Shown: positions 5,735 to 12,257 of the stretch, piece after piece
Layout of the letters: each line of letters begins with the position of its first letter
How positions within the stretch are numbered: position 1 is the stretch's first letter
From: SIG440 sp045578305
GTDB lineage: Bacteria > Bacillota > Clostridia > Monoglobales > Monoglobaceae
Assembly (NCBI GenBank): GCA_045578305.1
Contig: JAZNKA010000003.1
Location: 1 to 12,257 of the forward strand
Length of the DNA stretch: 12,257 nucleotides
Reading direction: 5' to 3'
Translations under genes and position numbers: made by a program
The notes under the pieces: generated by a model
The model's input: only the letters and a program-made list of their open reading frames with translations
Databases searched by the model: none
Told to the model about the DNA's origin: nothing

Positions 5735-8700
5735 TTACGCTTTTTCGATTGCGATTGTTACTTTCTCGCCGTTTATGTTCCATTCCTTGCCGGAATTTTC
5801 ACCTTGTTCAATCGAAACTGCCAAAGCCTGAGCCGAAATTTCTGCCTTGTTGGCTTTGATGATTGCATCAATCCGCTCGCTGCCAAAGTAAAGTACGCTG
5901 ATGTTGTCCTGAACTTCAAATCCGCTGTCTTTGCGCATTGTCTGGATTTTACTGAGGATTTCTCTTACAAAGCCTTCTTCAATAAGCTCTTCGGTCAGAT
6001 TTGTGTCAAGCACAACTGTATAAGTCGAATCGCTGTCCGATACAAAACCGTCTTTTTGAAGAGTTTCGACCAAGACATCATCAATTCCAAACTCGACATC
6101 TGTACCCTCAATTGTAAGCTTTATGTTTTCGCCCTTGTTAAGAGTTGCCATAACCTCGGCGCCGTTCATTTTGTTTACTTCTTCAAATATTGCTCTTACA
6201 ATTTTGCCGTATTTGGGACCCATTGTCTTAAGCTGAGGTTTGAAGTTGTACGAGATGAACGAACTTGCATCCTGAGTAACTTCAAGTTCTTTGACATTAA
6301 GCTCGTCAAGGATAATATTCTTGTAAACATCATCAAGAGCCTCGTTTGTCTGAACAAAGATCTTTGCAATAGGCTGTCTGTTCTTTATATTTGCGGCATT
6401 TCGGCAGGCACGGCCAAGAATAACTATCTTTCGTGCTGCATCCATCTCGGCTTCAATCTCAGCAAAATCAAATTCGCTGTTTGCCGATGGGAAGTCGCAA
6501 AGGTGAATGCTCTCGGGTGCAGTTTTATCAACACTCAGGACAAGATTCTGATAAATCATTTCTGTCATAAACGGAATAAATGGTGCACATACCTTTGAGA
6601 ACTCAACAAGAACTGTATAAAGTGTCATATATGCCGAAATCTTATCCTTTGTAAGTTCGCTTGCCCAGAATCTTTCTCTGCTGCGGCGAACATACCAGTT
6701 TGAAAGCTCATCGGTAAAGTCCTGAATAACTCTGGTTGCTTCGGTAATCTTGTAGTTTTCGAGATTCTCGTCAACTGTTCTGATTACATAGTTGAGCTTT
6801 GATAAAATCCACTTGTCAAGAAGTGTGAGATTTTCTTTATTGAGCTTATGCTCTGTGGGATTGAACTTGTCGATATCCGCATATAGAACATAGAATGCGT
6901 ATGTGTTCCAGAGTGTGCCCATAAGCTTTCTCTGTGACTCCGAAACTGCCTCATCATGGAAGCGGTTGGGAAGCCAAGGTGCGCTGTTGGAATAGAAATA
7001 CCATCTTACCGCATCAGAGCCCTGCTTGTTAAGTACATCCCAGGGGTTAACAACATTTCCTATATGTTTGGACATCTTGCGTCCGTTTTTGTCCTGAACA
7101 TGTCCCAGAACAATAACATTCTTATATGGCGACTTGTCAAACAGAAGAGTCGATATAGCAATAAGAGTATAGAACCATCCGCGAGTCTGGTCAATTGCTT
7201 CGCTGATAAAGTCTGCCGGGAAGTTCTTCTCAAACATTTCCTTGTTTTCAAACGGATAATGCCATTGTGCAAATGGCATCGAGCCCGAGTCAAACCAGCA
7301 GTCGATAACATCCGCAACACGCTTCATTTCTTTGCCGCACTTCTCGCACTTTAAGAAAACATTGTCCACATAAGGCTTGTGAAGCTCGATATCATCAGGA
7401 ACATTTATGCCCTTTGCCTTAAGCTCCTCTATCGAGCCTATACATTCGTGATGACCGCATTCGCAGGTCCAGATGGGAAGAGGTGTTCCCCAGTATCTTG
7501 AACGTGAAAGACCCCAGTCAATTACATTTTCAAGGAAGTTGCCAAATCTGCCGTGTTTGATGTTGTCGGGCATCCAGTTTACTGTATCATTGTTTTTAAG
7601 AAGCTTGTCGCGTACTGCCGACATTTTGATAAACCATGTGTCACAAGCATAGTAAAGAAGCGGTGTATCACATCTCCAGCAGAACGGATAGCTGTGCTCG
7701 AAGTCAATGACTTCAAAAAGCTGACCTCTGTCACGAAGGTCGCGGATGACAAGCTTGTCTGCATCCTTTACAAACATACCCTTCCACGGTTCAACTGCAT
7801 CCACAAACTTACCCTGTGTATTTACAAGATTTACAAACGGCAGGTCGTTTTCTTTGCCGACTCTTGAGTCGTCTTCACCAAAGGCAGGTGCAATATGAAC
7901 GATACCTGTACCATCACTCATTGTTACATAGTTGTCTGCAACCACAAAATATGCCTTTTTGTCAGGCTTTGCAAAGTTAAAGAGCGGCTCGTACTCAAGT
8001 CCGCAAAGGTCTGTACCTTTGTATTTTTCGATTACTGTATATTCTTCTTTGATTACAGCATCAAGAAGTGCTTCGGCAAGGATAAAGGTTTCTTCGCCGC
8101 ACTTAATCTTGACATAGATTTCGCCCGGATTTACACAAAGTGCCACATTTGACGGAAGTGTCCAGGGAGTTGTTGTCCATGCAAGAATATATTCGTTGGT
8201 CTTGCCCTTTACAATAAACTTAGCGATAAGAGATGCTTCTTTTACATCCTTGTAGCCTTGCGCAACCTCGTGGCTTGAAAGTGATGTTCCGCAACGTGGG
8301 CAATAGGGCATAATCTTGTGACCCTTGTAAAGAAGCTTTTTGTCCCAGATTGTTTTAAGCGCCCACCAAACTGACTCGATATAGTCGTTGTGATAGGTAA
8401 CATAAGGATTTTCCATATCTGCCCAAAAGCCGACACGGTCACTCATTTCTTCCCACTCGCTTTGATAGGTAAATACACTGTCCTTACACTTTTTGACAAA
8501 GTCCTCAATTCCGTAATTTTCAATCTGAGGCTTACCACTGATTCCAAGCTGTTTTTCAACTTCAAGCTCTACCGGAAGACCATGAGTGTCCCAGCCTGCC
8601 TTACGCTGTACGTTGTAGCCTTTCATTGTACGGTAACGCGGAATAAGGTCCTTGATAACACGGGTCAGGACATGTCCGATATGCGGCTTGCCGTTTGCTG

Positions 8701-8845
8701 TGGGCGGACCGTCAAAAAAAGTGTATATTTCGCCGCCCTCGCGGTTTTTGATACTCTTTTTGAATATATCATTTTCCTTCCAAAATTCTACTATTTGTTT
8801 TTCTCTGTCCACAAAGGACAGGTCGGTTGATACCTTATCGTACAT
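5735..8845 (-). CDS. ileS: Isoleucyl-tRNA synthetase, type 2 (eukaryote-like)
   Basis: This class I cytosolic synthetase charges tRNA-Ile and hydrolyses mischarged Val-tRNA-Ile. At 1036 aa it matches the long type 2 IleRS, not the roughly 920-940-aa type 1. The catalytic core has GPPTANGKPHIGH with HIGH at 55-58 and KMSKH at 590-594. The CP1 editing domain includes TTTPWTLPSN (about 224-233) and GTGIVHIAPAFGEDD (about 312-326). Cysteine pairs CPRC (182-185), CWRC (389-392) and CEKC (500-503) look zinc-binding. The anticodon-binding and C-terminal domains follow. The start is ATG 8845, seven bases after AGGAGGTC; an in-frame extension of 13 codons upstream lacks such a site and is rejected. 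The gene is monocistronic, with its own promoter and terminator. Type 2 enzymes are generally tolerant of mupirocin; that is a family property, not shown here. Confidence 0.96.
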   Translation of the reverse strand: MYDKVSTDLSFVDREKQIVEFWKENDIFKKSIKNREGGEIYTFFDGPPTANGKPHIGHVLTRVIKDLIPRYRTMKGYNVQRKAGWDTHGLPVELEVEKQLGISGKPQIENYGIEDFVKKCKDSVFTYQSEWEEMSDRVGFWADMENPYVTYHNDYIESVWWALKTIWDKKLLYKGHKIMPYCPRCGTSLSSHEVAQGYKDVKEASLIAKFIVKGKTNEYILAWTTTPWTLPSNVALCVNPGEIYVKIKCGEETFILAEALLDAVIKEEYTVIEKYKGTDLCGLEYEPLFNFAKPDKKAYFVVADNYVTMSDGTGIVHIAPAFGEDDSRVGKENDLPFVNLVNTQGKFVDAVEPWKGMFVKDADKLVIRDLRDRGQLFEVIDFEHSYPFCWRCDTPLLYYACDTWFIKMSAVRDKLLKNNDTVNWMPDNIKHGRFGNFLENVIDWGLSRSRYWGTPLPIWTCECGHHECIGSIEELKAKGINVPDDIELHKPYVDNVFLKCEKCGKEMKRVADVIDCWFDSGSMPFAQWHYPFENKEMFEKNFPADFISEAIDQTRGWFYTLIAISTLLFDKSPYKNVIVLGHVQDKNGRKMSKHIGNVVNPWDVLNKQGSDAVRWYFYSNSAPWLPNRFHDEAVSESQRKLMGTLWNTYAFYVLYADIDKFNPTEHKLNKENLTLLDKWILSKLNYVIRTVDENLENYKITEATRVIQDFTDELSNWYVRRSRERFWASELTKDKISAYMTLYTVLVEFSKVCAPFIPFMTEMIYQNLVLSVDKTAPESIHLCDFPSANSEFDFAEIEAEMDAARKIVILGRACRNAANIKNRQPIAKIFVQTNEALDDVYKNIILDELNVKELEVTQDASSFISYNFKPQLKTMGPKYGKIVRAIFEEVNKMNGAEVMATLNKGENIKLTIEGTDVEFGIDDVLVETLQKDGFVSDSDSTYTVVLDTNLTEELIEEGFVREILSKIQTMRKDSGFEVQDNISVLYFGSERIDAIIKANKAEISAQALAVSIEQGENSGKEWNINGEKVTIAIEKA

Positions 8846-8901
8846 TTTACGACCTCCTGAATATATGTAAATTTTCAGATTCACAAATCATACACCCTTC
8901 C

Positions 8902-8930
8902 ATTTTACAAGAAAAATCAGCATTTGTAAA
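8902..8930 (-). promoter_or_regulatory. Sigma-A promoter of ileS
   Basis: On the minus strand, -35 TTTACA (8930-8925, five of six) is followed by a 17-bp spacer and -10 TAAAAT (8907-8902, five of six). The start near 8895 leaves a leader of about 50 bases. That is far too short for a T-box, and no T-box sequence or terminator is present. The 8846-9083 gap holds only this promoter and the divergent clp promoter. Confidence 0.75.
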
Positions 8931-8990
8931 GTAATTTATTAAATTTCCTTGAATTTTGCGTAAATTTTTATCCCCTTTCCAAAAAAATCA

Positions 8991-9019
8991 TTGAATTAAC
9001 CCTTAACTTGTGGTATACT
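8991..9019 (+). promoter_or_regulatory. Sigma-A promoter of the ClpE-like gene
   Basis: TTGAAT (8991-8996, four of six) is followed by a 17-bp spacer and TATACT (9014-9019, five of six), with an upstream TG (9011-9012) making an extended -10. Transcription would start near 9026, about 58 bases before the ATG. No CIRCE element and no convincing tandem CtsR heptads were found around it. Confidence 0.65.
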
Positions 9020-9083
9020 CTCTTAGGTATATTGGTCGATTTTTATATTTTGATATATTGTAACAAAATTGCGGAGGTAAGTT

Positions 9084-11429
9084 ATGCTCTGTGTAAGATG
9101 CAAAAAAAATATGGCTGTTGTTTTTATCAACAAAATAGAACCCGACGGCAAGCAGATCAACGAGGGCTATTGCCTTTCGTGCGCAAAAGAACTTAACATA
9201 GGTGCCGTCAGCGACATGATTAAAAGCCTTGGGATAAGTCCCGAGGAATTTGATAATATGAACAGCGAATCCATGCGAATGATGCAGGATATGAGCGAGT
9301 CAGGCGAATTCGACCCATCAATGTTTGGCGAAATGTTTGGCGAGCTTGGAGACTTTGACGATGCCGAAGATGGCGGCGCTACAAAAAAATCACCCCTATC
9401 CTTCCTTTCCAATATGTTTGGTGGTGGTGCGCCATCTGATTCTTCCGCCGAAAGCAAACAGCCAAAGGCAAAAGAAAAAACAGAAAAGAAAGATAAAAAA
9501 CACAAATTTTTGAATATGTACGGCACGAATCTGACCCAAAAGGCAAAAGATGGACAGATTGACCGTGTTATCGGGCGCGACAGCGAAATGGCGCGCGTTG
9601 CGCAGATTCTCAATCGTCGTACAAAAAACAACCCTGTTCTTCTTGGAGAACCCGGTGTGGGAAAAACCGCTATTGCAGAGGGTCTTGCACTCAGAATAGT
9701 CGAGGGGAATGTCCCTGCAAAGCTTCTTGACCGCGAGATTTATCTTGTTGATATGTCTGCTATGGTCGCAGGCACACAGTTCCGCGGTCAGTTTGAGTCA
9801 AGACTCAAAAGTCTTATAAACGAGGTAAAGGCGCTTGGCAATGTTATTCTTGTAATTGACGAGGTCCACATCCTTACAAAAGCAGGTGATGCCGAGGGTG
9901 CAATGAATGCAGGAAATATTTTAAAGCCCGCTCTTTCGCGCGGCGAAATACAGATAATCGGTGCAACCACGTTGGAGGAATACCGCAAGTATATCGAAAA
10001 GGACAGCGCGCTTGAAAGACGATTCCAGTCAGTTTTGGTCGAGGAACCGTCTGTTGACGAAACCATCGAAATTTTAAAAGGTATCAAGTCGTATTACGAG
10101 GATTATCACAAGGTAAAAATCTCGGATGATATTATCCGCACCGCTGCAATCCTTTCAAAACGGTATATAACCGACAGATTTCTGCCTGATAAGGCAATCG
10201 ATGTTATTGACGAGGCAGCATCAAGAGCAAACCTCAACAATTCTGCTCTTGTCGAGATTGCCAAGCTTGAAAACGAGCTTAAGACTGTAACGGGCGCACA
10301 GGCTGAATTGGAAGCCGAAAATGCAAAAACCGAAAACGTCCCCGACGAAAATTATCAAAAGCTTGCCGAGCTTAAAAGCCGCGAGTGCAAAATAAAAGAC
10401 GAGCTTGTACAGCTTAAAAGTCAGGCAACTGATATCGAAATCACCGCCGAAGATTTGGCATTGGTTATCGAAAGTTGGACCAAAATTCCGGTCAAAGGCA
10501 TCACCGAATTCGAGACAAACAACCTTGTAAATCTTGAAGAAAACCTTCACAAAAACCTCATCGGTCAAAACGAGGCAGTCTCGGCAGTTGCGCGTGGAAT
10601 ACGCCGCAAGCGTGCTGGGCTCAGCATCAAAAGAAGACCTGCGTCGTTTATTTTTGTGGGTCCCACAGGCGTCGGCAAGACCGAGCTTGTAAAACAAATC
10701 GCCAGAGAGGTTTTTTCGACCGAGGATGCGCTTATTCGCTTTGATATGTCCGAATTTATGGAAAAGCACTCTGCATCAAAGCTGATTGGCTCGCCTCCGG
10801 GTTATGTAGGGTATGACGATGCCGGCCAGCTTACCGAAAGGGTCCGCCGTCATCCGTATTCGGTAATCCTTTTTGACGAAATCGAAAAAGCGCACCCCGA
10901 CGTATTCAATATGCTTCTTCAAATTCTGGACGATGGACGAATCACAGACAGTCACGGCAAAACCGTTTCGTTTGAGGATTGTATCATTGTTATGACTTCA
11001 AATGCAGGAAGTACGGATTCCTCCTCGGTTGCAGGGTTTGGTGCAGATACAAACGCATCATCCAAGATGCGTGCCGAAAAGGCACTTCGTCAGATATTCA
11101 GACCCGAATTTTTAAACAGAATTGACGAAATAGTTATCTTTGACCAGCTTTCAAAAGAAGATTTGCTTAAAATTGCCGATTTGATGCTTGCCGAGCTTGG
11201 TCGTGGACTTTTGGAAAAAGGACTTTCAATTGAAGTTTCAAACGAAGCAAAGGCTCTTATTGCAAACGACGGCTACAGTCCAAAATACGGTGCAAGACCT
11301 ATGCGCAGATATATTGAGCGCAATATTGAAGACAATCTTGCCCAAATGTATATAAGCGGAAATCTTAAGTCAGGAGATACTGCCTTGGTCGGCGTTAATG
11401 ACGGAAAAATCGAAATTACTCTTAAATAA
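9084..11429 (+). CDS. clpE: ClpE-like AAA+ unfoldase with N-terminal zinc finger
   Basis: This Hsp100 ATPase is expected to unfold proteins and feed them to ClpP in the cytoplasm. The 781-aa protein opens with a four-cysteine zinc finger (Cys3, Cys6, Cys30, Cys33), as in ClpE, and lacks the double Clp_N repeat of ClpC and ClpA. A low-complexity Met/Gly/Asp-rich, then Lys-rich linker spans about 45-140. AAA+ module 1 has Walker A GEPGVGKT (188-195) and Walker B VILVIDE (254-260). A short charged coiled-coil middle domain lies near 390-450. Module 2 has GPTGVGKT (526-533), VILFDE (594-599) and the Clp C-terminal domain. VAGFG (649-653), in the loop that in ClpC carries the VGF ClpP-docking tripeptide, suggests ClpP binding. 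Bacillus ClpE is about 700 aa, so this one is longer, mainly in the linker. ATG 9084 follows GGAGGT by five bases. If naming is strict, ClpC is the alternative. Confidence 0.85.
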   Translation: MLCVRCKKNMAVVFINKIEPDGKQINEGYCLSCAKELNIGAVSDMIKSLGISPEEFDNMNSESMRMMQDMSESGEFDPSMFGEMFGELGDFDDAEDGGATKKSPLSFLSNMFGGGAPSDSSAESKQPKAKEKTEKKDKKHKFLNMYGTNLTQKAKDGQIDRVIGRDSEMARVAQILNRRTKNNPVLLGEPGVGKTAIAEGLALRIVEGNVPAKLLDREIYLVDMSAMVAGTQFRGQFESRLKSLINEVKALGNVILVIDEVHILTKAGDAEGAMNAGNILKPALSRGEIQIIGATTLEEYRKYIEKDSALERRFQSVLVEEPSVDETIEILKGIKSYYEDYHKVKISDDIIRTAAILSKRYITDRFLPDKAIDVIDEAASRANLNNSALVEIAKLENELKTVTGAQAELEAENAKTENVPDENYQKLAELKSRECKIKDELVQLKSQATDIEITAEDLALVIESWTKIPVKGITEFETNNLVNLEENLHKNLIGQNEAVSAVARGIRRKRAGLSIKRRPASFIFVGPTGVGKTELVKQIAREVFSTEDALIRFDMSEFMEKHSASKLIGSPPGYVGYDDAGQLTERVRRHPYSVILFDEIEKAHPDVFNMLLQILDDGRITDSHGKTVSFEDCIIVMTSNAGSTDSSSVAGFGADTNASSKMRAEKALRQIFRPEFLNRIDEIVIFDQLSKEDLLKIADLMLAELGRGLLEKGLSIEVSNEAKALIANDGYSPKYGARPMRRYIERNIEDNLAQMYISGNLKSGDTALVGVNDGKIEITLK

Positions 11430-11468
11430 AAATAAAGGCTGCATCTTAAATATGCGGCCTTTATTTTT
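11428..11468 (+). terminator. Terminator of the ClpE-like gene
   Basis: AATAAAGGCTGCAT and the preceding As (11428-11444) pair with ATGCGGCCTTTATTTTT (11452-11468) around a 7-base loop, with one G-U pair. The 3' arm ends in five Ts. The stem begins within the stop codon. A/T-rich DNA with no gene follows up to the tRNA promoter. Confidence 0.88.
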
Positions 11469-11526
11469 GAAATATTGCTTTTTAATGCATAGTTTAAAAA
11501 ATATGGTTAAAAAATAAAAAAAACCC

Positions 11527-11555
11527 TTGACAAACAGGCAACTTACTGTTATAAT
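11527..11555 (+). promoter_or_regulatory. Consensus sigma-A promoter of the five-tRNA cluster
   Basis: A perfect TTGACA (11527-11532), an optimal 17-bp spacer and a perfect TATAAT (11550-11555) are present, with an upstream TG (11547-11548) extending the -10. An A-rich run lies just upstream. This is the strongest promoter in the window, as expected for stable RNA. The leader (about 11562-11597) holds a small hairpin, GTCGC-AGG-GCGAC, at 11567-11579. Confidence 0.92.
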
Positions 11556-11597
11556 ACTTAGAGTCGGTCGCAGGGCGACGCGGACAAGTCACACTAT

Positions 11598-11671
11598 GCG
11601 GGTGTAGTTCAATGGTAGAATCTCAGCCTTCCAAGCTGATTGCGTGGGTTCGATTCCCATCACCCGCTCCA
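11598..11671 (+). tRNA. tRNA-Gly (UCC)
   Basis: A 74-nt cloverleaf with acceptor GCGGGTG/CACCCGC, discriminator T and encoded CCA. The anticodon loop CTTCCAA gives anticodon UCC, which reads GGA and GGG. It is the first gene of the rightward cluster. Confidence 0.97.
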
Positions 11672-11677
11672 CTATTT

Positions 11678-11754
<77 letters not shown>

Positions 11755-11763
11755 CTTTTATAT

Positions 11764-11841
11764 GGTGGGTATAGCTCAGTTGGTTAGAGCGCTAGATTGT
11801 GGCTCTAGAGGTCGTCGGTTCGACTCCGACTATCCACCCCA
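11764..11841 (+). tRNA. tRNA-His (GUG)
   Basis: A cloverleaf with anticodon loop TTGTGGC, anticodon GUG. The encoded G at 11764 is position -1 and faces C73 (11838), the extra G-C pair that identifies histidine tRNA. The acceptor GTGGGTA pairs with TATCCAC including one G-U. CCA is encoded. Confidence 0.97.
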
Positions 11842-11907
11842 CTTATACAACTTTTCAAAGATAAATTTCGGATTTATCAACAGGCAAGGTTGTCAGGCTT
11901 TATATAC

Positions 11908-11984
11908 TGGGCTGTAGCCAAGTCGGTAAGGCACCAGACTTTGACTCTGGCATTTCGTAGGTTCGAGTCCTGCCAGCCCAGCCA
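11908..11984 (+). tRNA. tRNA-Gln (UUG)
   Basis: A 77-nt cloverleaf with acceptor TGGGCTG/CAGCCCA, G73 and encoded CCA. The anticodon loop CTTTGAC gives UUG. A 66-base gap separates it from tRNA-His, the longest spacer in the cluster; no promoter or terminator is evident in it. Confidence 0.96.
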
Positions 11985-12004
11985 CTTCTTTAAAAACTTA
12001 ATAT

Positions 12005-12080
12005 GGTCCATTAGCTCAGTTGGCAGAGCACTTGACTTTTAATCAAGGTGTCCCGCGTTCGAATCGCGGATGGATCACCA
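12005..12080 (+). tRNA. tRNA-Lys (UUU)
   Basis: A 76-nt cloverleaf with acceptor GGTCCAT/ATGGATC (one G-U), A73 and encoded CCA. The anticodon loop CTTTTAA gives UUU. It is the last gene of the cluster; the terminator stem starts at the last base of its CCA. Confidence 0.97.
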
Positions 12081-12111
12081 AAAATCCGTACACTGTCGTG
12101 TACGGATTTTT
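12080..12111. terminator. Bidirectional terminator of the tRNA cluster and dpaB
   Basis: AAAAATCCGTACAC (12080-12093) pairs perfectly over 14 bp with GTGTACGGATTTTT (12098-12111) around a TGTC loop. A T-run ends either strand. It closes the rightward tRNA transcript and also lies 12 bases after the dpaB stop on the opposite strand. Confidence 0.92.
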
Positions 12112-12123
12112 ACTTATCCCCTA

Positions 12124-12257
12124 TTAATAATCAAAAACCATCGGTTGCAATTGTTTTCCGTCAAGCGCCATTTCAATGGTCGGGATTATAAGTTTCATGT
12201 CTGCAACCAGCGAATTTTCTTTCTCTTTAAAATCATCCTGCCCAAACGGAACAAAAT
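12124..12257 (-). CDS. dpaB: Dipicolinate synthase subunit B, C-terminal fragment cut by window edge
   Basis: Only the last 43 codons are visible; the gene continues beyond the right edge. The minus-strand frame reads FVPFGQDD, then NSLVADMKLI, then ALDGKQLQP before TAA at 12126-12124. This matches the C-terminus of DpaB (SpoVFB), the flavoprotein-like subunit of dipicolinate synthase. With DpaA it makes dipicolinic acid from a lysine-pathway intermediate in the mother cell; the product is loaded into the spore core as the calcium salt and gives heat resistance. In relatives dpaA lies just upstream, here outside the window. The stretch is short, but the match to the family tail is distinctive and fits the other sporulation genes present. 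Confidence 0.8.
   Translation of the reverse strand, partial: FVPFGQDDFKEKENSLVADMKLIIPTIEMALDGKQLQPMVFDY

Noticed and set aside
5804..6598. 264-aa plus-strand open frame
   Set aside because: It is a shadow antisense to the C-terminal part of ileS, with no ribosome binding site and an unnatural Cys/Phe-rich composition.
9030..9065. CtsR operator near the clpE-like start (TTGGTCGATTTTTA)
   Set aside because: Only one imperfect heptad is seen and the tandem GGTCAAA repeat is missing.

Overview
This window comes from a spore-forming, low-GC Gram-positive bacterium of the Clostridia type. Four sporulation genes support that: spoIIGA and sigE as an adjacent pair, cwlD, and the C-terminus of dpaB (dipicolinate synthase subunit B) running off the right edge. 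AGGAGG-type ribosome binding sites, consensus sigma-A promoters, U-tailed intrinsic terminators and a long, eukaryote-like (type 2) IleRS agree with this. I cannot name a genus from the sequence.

Layout. Bases 1-164 hold no gene; bases 1-120 are a GC-rich block of nested hairpins. Two tRNA genes, Leu(UAA) and initiator fMet(CAU), run leftward from a promoter at 405-433 and end at a bidirectional terminator. The spoIIGA-sigE operon runs rightward from a promoter with an unusually long spacer (ATGACA-21 bp-TATAAT), reminiscent of the Bacillus spoIIG promoter. Its intrinsic terminator lies inside the coding region of the convergent cwlD gene, and the two genes overlap by 11 bp. Upstream of cwlD, and separated from it by a terminator, is a leftward EF-G-like GTPase (EF-G2 type). 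A 400-bp intergenic region follows. It contains a strong extended -10 promoter, an 18-bp closing stem, an inner stem-loop and a terminator placed just before the ribosome binding site of an unknown 70-aa protein. I regard this as a candidate structured RNA, either a riboswitch or attenuator or a free small RNA, and as the most interesting element here. A shared terminator separates that small gene from ileS, which runs leftward. ileS and a ClpE-like AAA+ unfoldase gene (rightward) are divergent across 238 bp, each with its own sigma-A promoter. After the clp terminator, a near-perfect consensus promoter drives a five-tRNA cluster (Gly, Arg, His, Gln, Lys). The cluster ends at a terminator shared with the convergent dpaB fragment.

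How the genes work together. SpoIIGA is the membrane protease that activates pro-sigma-E in the mother cell. CwlD later acts in making spore-cortex muramic lactam, and DpaB in making dipicolinic acid for the spore core. The rest is translation (EF-G2-like factor, IleRS, seven tRNAs) and protein quality control (ClpE-like). All assignments rest on reading motifs by eye; no database search was done.
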